Shown here piece by piece: positions 50,881 through 53,687 of a DNA stretch of 53,687 nucleotides. This DNA comes from Verrucomicrobiota bacterium (lineage in GTDB: Bacteria > Verrucomicrobiota > Verrucomicrobiia > Chthoniobacterales > SZAS-18). How positions within the stretch are numbered: position 1 is the first letter of the stretch; each line of letters begins with the position of its first letter. The notes beneath the pieces are model-generated. The model was not told the DNA's origin. It saw nothing but the letters and a program-made list of their open reading frames with translations, and ran no database searches. The translations under genes and the position numbers were made by a program. Location of the stretch: contig JAFAXH010000166.1 of the NCBI GenBank assembly GCA_019241085.1, positions 1-53,687 of the forward strand, written 5' to 3'.

Positions 50881-52197
50881 TCAGTTTCCAGCCAGCGCGC
50901 CCAGCCCGTGCAGGTTGATGATGTAATCGAGCTTGAACGACATCTGGTAGCAGACGCGCGCCTTGGCGTGGTCGTCGAGTTTCGAGTAAGCGTCGCCCAT
51001 GTCGGAATATACATCTGCCATGGCATAGGTGTTTGAGGCGCGCCGGCAAAACTGTTCACCCACGGCGATAGTCTCGCGATACTGCCCGACATCGAAATGG
51101 GCGCGCGCCGCGTAAAACAACGCCTGGAGTTGGAAAGGGTCCTCCGCGTAGGCTTGCTGCCATTGTGCCAACGCGGCGCTGTATGCTTGCTGATTGTAAA
51201 GCGTCAGCCCGTAGTAGGCCGCCACGCGGGCGGCTTCCCGGTGCGCGACCACGGCGAGATCGCCGCCGTTGCGCGCGGCGAGGCGATATTCCGACATGGC
51301 GTTCGGCTGCACGCCTCCGTTTTCAAATACCTGGCCTTTGAAGAGGTGATATTCCGGTGAATCGAGCACGCCGCGGGTTTCGTCCATTTCACCGATCTGC
51401 TCGTAAAGCTCCGGCCCCAGCGCATACCAGCGATCCGCGCGCATCGTCGCGAGATAGAGTTCCGTTGCCCGCGCGGCGTCGCCGCGCGCTTGCACGAGGT
51501 AGGCGCGATTGAGCTGGATGCTGGCGTAGTACGGCTTCGCAAGGAACACCGCCGAAAGCCCGGCCAGCACCAGCAAACACGCGAGCACCGCTGGCCAGCG
51601 CCAGCCGCGGCGCAAAAGCGACACGCCTTTCCAAAAGACAATCATTGCGGCAAGCGAGAAGGCATACCAGCCGAGGGTGAGAAAATACCAGGCGGTCACT
51701 GCGCGATTCCAGAGCGTATCGAAGACCAGACTTGGCCACAGGCCCGGCTCCTGGCCTTGGTTCACCGGCAGAAAGGTCTGGGTGAAAATGTGGACCTTTT
51801 GGCGTTGATCGTATTCCGACGCGAGACGGCGCAGGATGTCGGGATTTGAAAACGCGATTTGCAACGGCGCCGCGAGCGCCAGCACGAGGAGCACGATTCC
51901 CCCCCACACCGCTGCGTGCCGGTCGAACCACGTTGCGATCATGGCCAGCGAGAACACCGCAATGCCGATCATGCCATACGAACCCAGTTGGAGATGCGGC
52001 AGCGCCGGAATGTCCCGCAGCAGCGCGAACTGCGCTCCGCACGGGTCCTTGCCGAGCGGGACGTTCACCCAGCGCAGCACCGCCGCGAGGAGCAGCCAAA
52101 ATGCGGCCACTGCGAAGACGGCGTTTTTCATCTGCCGCTCGGCGAACGCGATCAGCCACGTCAGCCAGCGATCGACGAAGAGCACGAGGCGGTTCAT
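50881..52197 (-). CDS. TPR-containing multi-pass membrane protein
   Basis: 438 residues. The first 230 hold about five membrane helices (AVFAVAAFWLLLAAVLRW, GMIGIAVFSLAMIATWF, VWGGIVLLVLALAAPLQIAF, AWYFLTLGWYAFSLAAMIVF, WPAVLACLLVLAGLSAVFLA). The rest has tetratricopeptide-like helices (QLNRAYLVQARGDAARATEL, LTLYNQQAYSAALAQWQQAY, ALFYAARAHFDVGQYRETIA, VYSDMGDAYSKLDDHAKARV). It probably holds partners of the glycan-export set together; no enzyme motif is seen. The start ATG overlaps the flippase stop by four bases (ATGA), and the GT-C gene follows after 2 bases. Confidence 0.75.
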   Translation of the reverse strand: MNRLVLFVDRWLTWLIAFAERQMKNAVFAVAAFWLLLAAVLRWVNVPLGKDPCGAQFALLRDIPALPHLQLGSYGMIGIAVFSLAMIATWFDRHAAVWGGIVLLVLALAAPLQIAFSNPDILRRLASEYDQRQKVHIFTQTFLPVNQGQEPGLWPSLVFDTLWNRAVTAWYFLTLGWYAFSLAAMIVFWKGVSLLRRGWRWPAVLACLLVLAGLSAVFLAKPYYASIQLNRAYLVQARGDAARATELYLATMRADRWYALGPELYEQIGEMDETRGVLDSPEYHLFKGQVFENGGVQPNAMSEYRLAARNGGDLAVVAHREAARVAAYYGLTLYNQQAYSAALAQWQQAYAEDPFQLQALFYAARAHFDVGQYRETIAVGEQFCRRASNTYAMADVYSDMGDAYSKLDDHAKARVCYQMSFKLDYIINLHGLGALAGN

Positions 52198-53675
52198 GTC
52201 TTTTTCCGCAACGTATTGGACCAGTGCGCCAGCAGCGGGCGGACAAACGCGATGCCTTCGCGCGCGGTGGCGATCTCGTCGCGGGCAAAAGTCCCCACGA
52301 GCCACAGCACGCCGAGATAAACCACGACTGACGCCACGCCGCCGGCGAGTTGCCAGGGAAGCGACAGCGGTTTCACCGCGAACACCAACGCCGCCATCGC
52401 CACGCTCGCGACCGCCGGACGCCAGAGCGCATCGGCCAGCGAGAAGCGCAGACCGAGCCGGGAAAGCTGCACGATCCACACGCCGACGAGGAGAAATTCC
52501 GTCACGAGAAACGCGATGCACGGACCGAGAAACCCGAACGGTGGAATCAACGCCGCATCGAGCGCGAGCCGCAGCGCGCCGCAGATGGCCGTGCTCACGA
52601 GAAAGCGCCGCTGTTCATCGACCGCGGCGAACAAATAAGGGAAAAGCGTCGAGGCGAAAAACGGCACCATGCCCGCGCCGAGGAGCTGCATCGCGGGCAC
52701 GGCGGCGGAGTATTTCGGGTCCATCGCGTAGCGGATGACGGCGTCCGACCACGCGACGAGAAAGACGCCGAACGGGAAGCTCAGCAGCGAGAAATACTTC
52801 ATGCTCTGGCGATACACTTCGCCGAGTTTTTCGCGCGATTCCAACGCCAGCCGGGAATAGAGCGGGAAGAGCGGCAGCGCGAGCGTTTCAGGCAACTGGC
52901 GCAGCGCCATGCCGATGCGATACGGGCCGCTGAAAAGCCCGACGGCGTTGAAATCCGCGAGCGATTTCAGCACGAGCACGTCGGCTTGCAGCGCGAGCTG
53001 GCGCAGCATCACGCCGCCGCCCATCGGCAGCGCGGTGACGAGCAATTTTTTCCAAAGTTCGCGGTCCGCGACGAGATGCACGCGGAGATAAAAACGCGTG
53101 ACGATGAAATAATAGAACGCCCACAGCGCCCAGACCGCCGCGACGTGTGCGACGGCGATTCCAACCAACACATTCGATCGGTGGAGGCTCACGAAGACGA
53201 CGCCGAAGAGCACGACTTTGTGCAAGACGTAGCCCATCTGGGTTAGCTCGTTGTCTTCGTGCGCGCGCAACACCGCGCCGTAGCCGGAGGCGTGAAATTG
53301 CGACAACGCCGAGAGTCCCATCAAGCCCGCAGCCACCTTCACCTCGAAGCCGAAAGGCAGAAACGGCAGCAGCGCGAGAATGACCAACCCAATGCTAATC
53401 GACAAAATCCAGATCAACGCCACGGCCGCGCCGACGATGCGCGCCTGTTGCTCTTTTTGCGTGGCGACTTCGCGCACGAGGATGCGGCTCAAGCCCGAGT
53501 CGGCGAGGAACTGGAAGAACATCGCGAACGCGAGCACCCACGAGTATTTGCCGAACTGTGCGACCGGCACTTTTTTCGCGATGAGCAGAATCGTCGCGAG
53601 ATGGATCGCGCCGCCAACCGCCGCGGCCGCGGCGCCGAAGAGCGCGTTTTTGACGATGCGTTGCGACTGCTTCAT
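52194..53675 (-). CDS. oligosaccharide flippase (Wzx/MATE-like)
   Basis: 493 residues, about 12-14 membrane helices. The N-terminus (NALFGAAAAAVGGAIHLATI, then AQFGKYSWVLAFAMFFQFLA, then DSGLSRILVREVA) is the standard polysaccharide-biosynthesis flippase pattern of the MOP superfamily. It should move polyprenyl-linked oligosaccharides from the inner to the outer face of the inner membrane. It starts 12 bases from the right end of the window, so earlier genes of the operon would lie outside. The next two genes are directly coupled to it. Confidence 0.9.
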   Translation of the reverse strand: MKQSQRIVKNALFGAAAAAVGGAIHLATILLIAKKVPVAQFGKYSWVLAFAMFFQFLADSGLSRILVREVATQKEQQARIVGAAVALIWILSISIGLVILALLPFLPFGFEVKVAAGLMGLSALSQFHASGYGAVLRAHEDNELTQMGYVLHKVVLFGVVFVSLHRSNVLVGIAVAHVAAVWALWAFYYFIVTRFYLRVHLVADRELWKKLLVTALPMGGGVMLRQLALQADVLVLKSLADFNAVGLFSGPYRIGMALRQLPETLALPLFPLYSRLALESREKLGEVYRQSMKYFSLLSFPFGVFLVAWSDAVIRYAMDPKYSAAVPAMQLLGAGMVPFFASTLFPYLFAAVDEQRRFLVSTAICGALRLALDAALIPPFGFLGPCIAFLVTEFLLVGVWIVQLSRLGLRFSLADALWRPAVASVAMAALVFAVKPLSLPWQLAGGVASVVVYLGVLWLVGTFARDEIATAREGIAFVRPLLAHWSNTLRKKT

Positions 53676-53687
53676 TTATTGAATCCA

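Overview
The window is GC-rich, densely coding chromosomal DNA from a Gram-negative bacterium, most likely a member of the Verrucomicrobiota. That placement is an inference from gene content: a secreted protein built of Gloeo/Verruco-type (TIGR03803) repeats, a tyrA-aroA-cmk-plsC cluster, GldA/F/G-like genes followed by a DUF4340 gene, and a weak use of Shine-Dalgarno sequences. I see no rRNA, tRNA, CRISPR array, integrase or complete insertion sequence.

Layout. 1-5490: envelope and housekeeping genes (partial DUF4142 protein, alpha-E protein, LpxH-like phosphoesterase, prepilin peptidase, HAD phosphatase, small proteins). 5504-9707 (minus): a compact operon in the exact order kguE-kguK-kguT-kguD, a complete 2-ketogluconate uptake and catabolism pathway, followed upstream by a small exported protein and a large outer-membrane porin with a strong terminator (9876-12240). 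12553-18047: a hypothetical protein, a small HNH protein, a three-gene SsuA/SsuB/SsuC-like ABC importer, a response regulator-SpoIIE phosphatase and a Pro/Thr-rich lipoprotein. 18140-21953: tyrA, aroA (with an unusual Lys/Gly/Asp insert), cmk, plsC. 21980-27393: Gloeo/Verruco repeat protein, purH, a BrnT/BrnA-like toxin-antitoxin pair whose toxin is frameshifted, pdxJ. 27390-34554 (minus): gldA-gldF-gldG-DUF4340 and a DegP/HtrA protease. 34728-40960: the whole 2-oxoglutarate dehydrogenase set (sucA, sucB, lpd) with a ParE-type toxin-antitoxin pair between sucB and lpd. 41189-44203: 8-oxoguanine glycosylase, a small monooxygenase-fold protein and malate:quinone oxidoreductase, both large genes with abnormal 5' ends. 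44202-53675: an accessory-looking glycan region: LRR fragment, a degenerate 43-bp tandem repeat array, a secreted TIM-barrel-like protein, a GT2 glycosyltransferase, then a tightly coupled minus-strand set of flippase, TPR membrane protein and a 1089-residue GT-C-like enzyme.

How the genes work together. kguEKTD plus the nearby porin would bring in 2-ketogluconate, phosphorylate it and reduce it to 6-phosphogluconate. SucA, SucB and Lpd form the 2-oxoglutarate dehydrogenase complex, and Mqo a quinone-linked malate oxidation step, so the 34.7-44.2 kb stretch carries two TCA-cycle steps. The right end looks like an envelope or exopolysaccharide assembly module: GT2 makes a lipid-linked sugar, the flippase exports it, and the GT-C enzyme uses lipid-linked sugars at the outer face of the inner membrane.

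Most notable. The 44771-45085 array has an exact 43-bp spacing in its best part, so it cannot be a simple protein repeat. Three families of inverted-repeat elements sit between genes; one abuts the 8-oxoguanine glycosylase gene and appears to have replaced its normal start. brnT and mqo each carry an apparent one-base indel at or beside a homopolymer run, which is either real decay or sequence error. I do not find one clear, complete, undescribed multi-gene system; the best candidates for something new are the 43-bp array and the composite GT-C gene with its neighbours.
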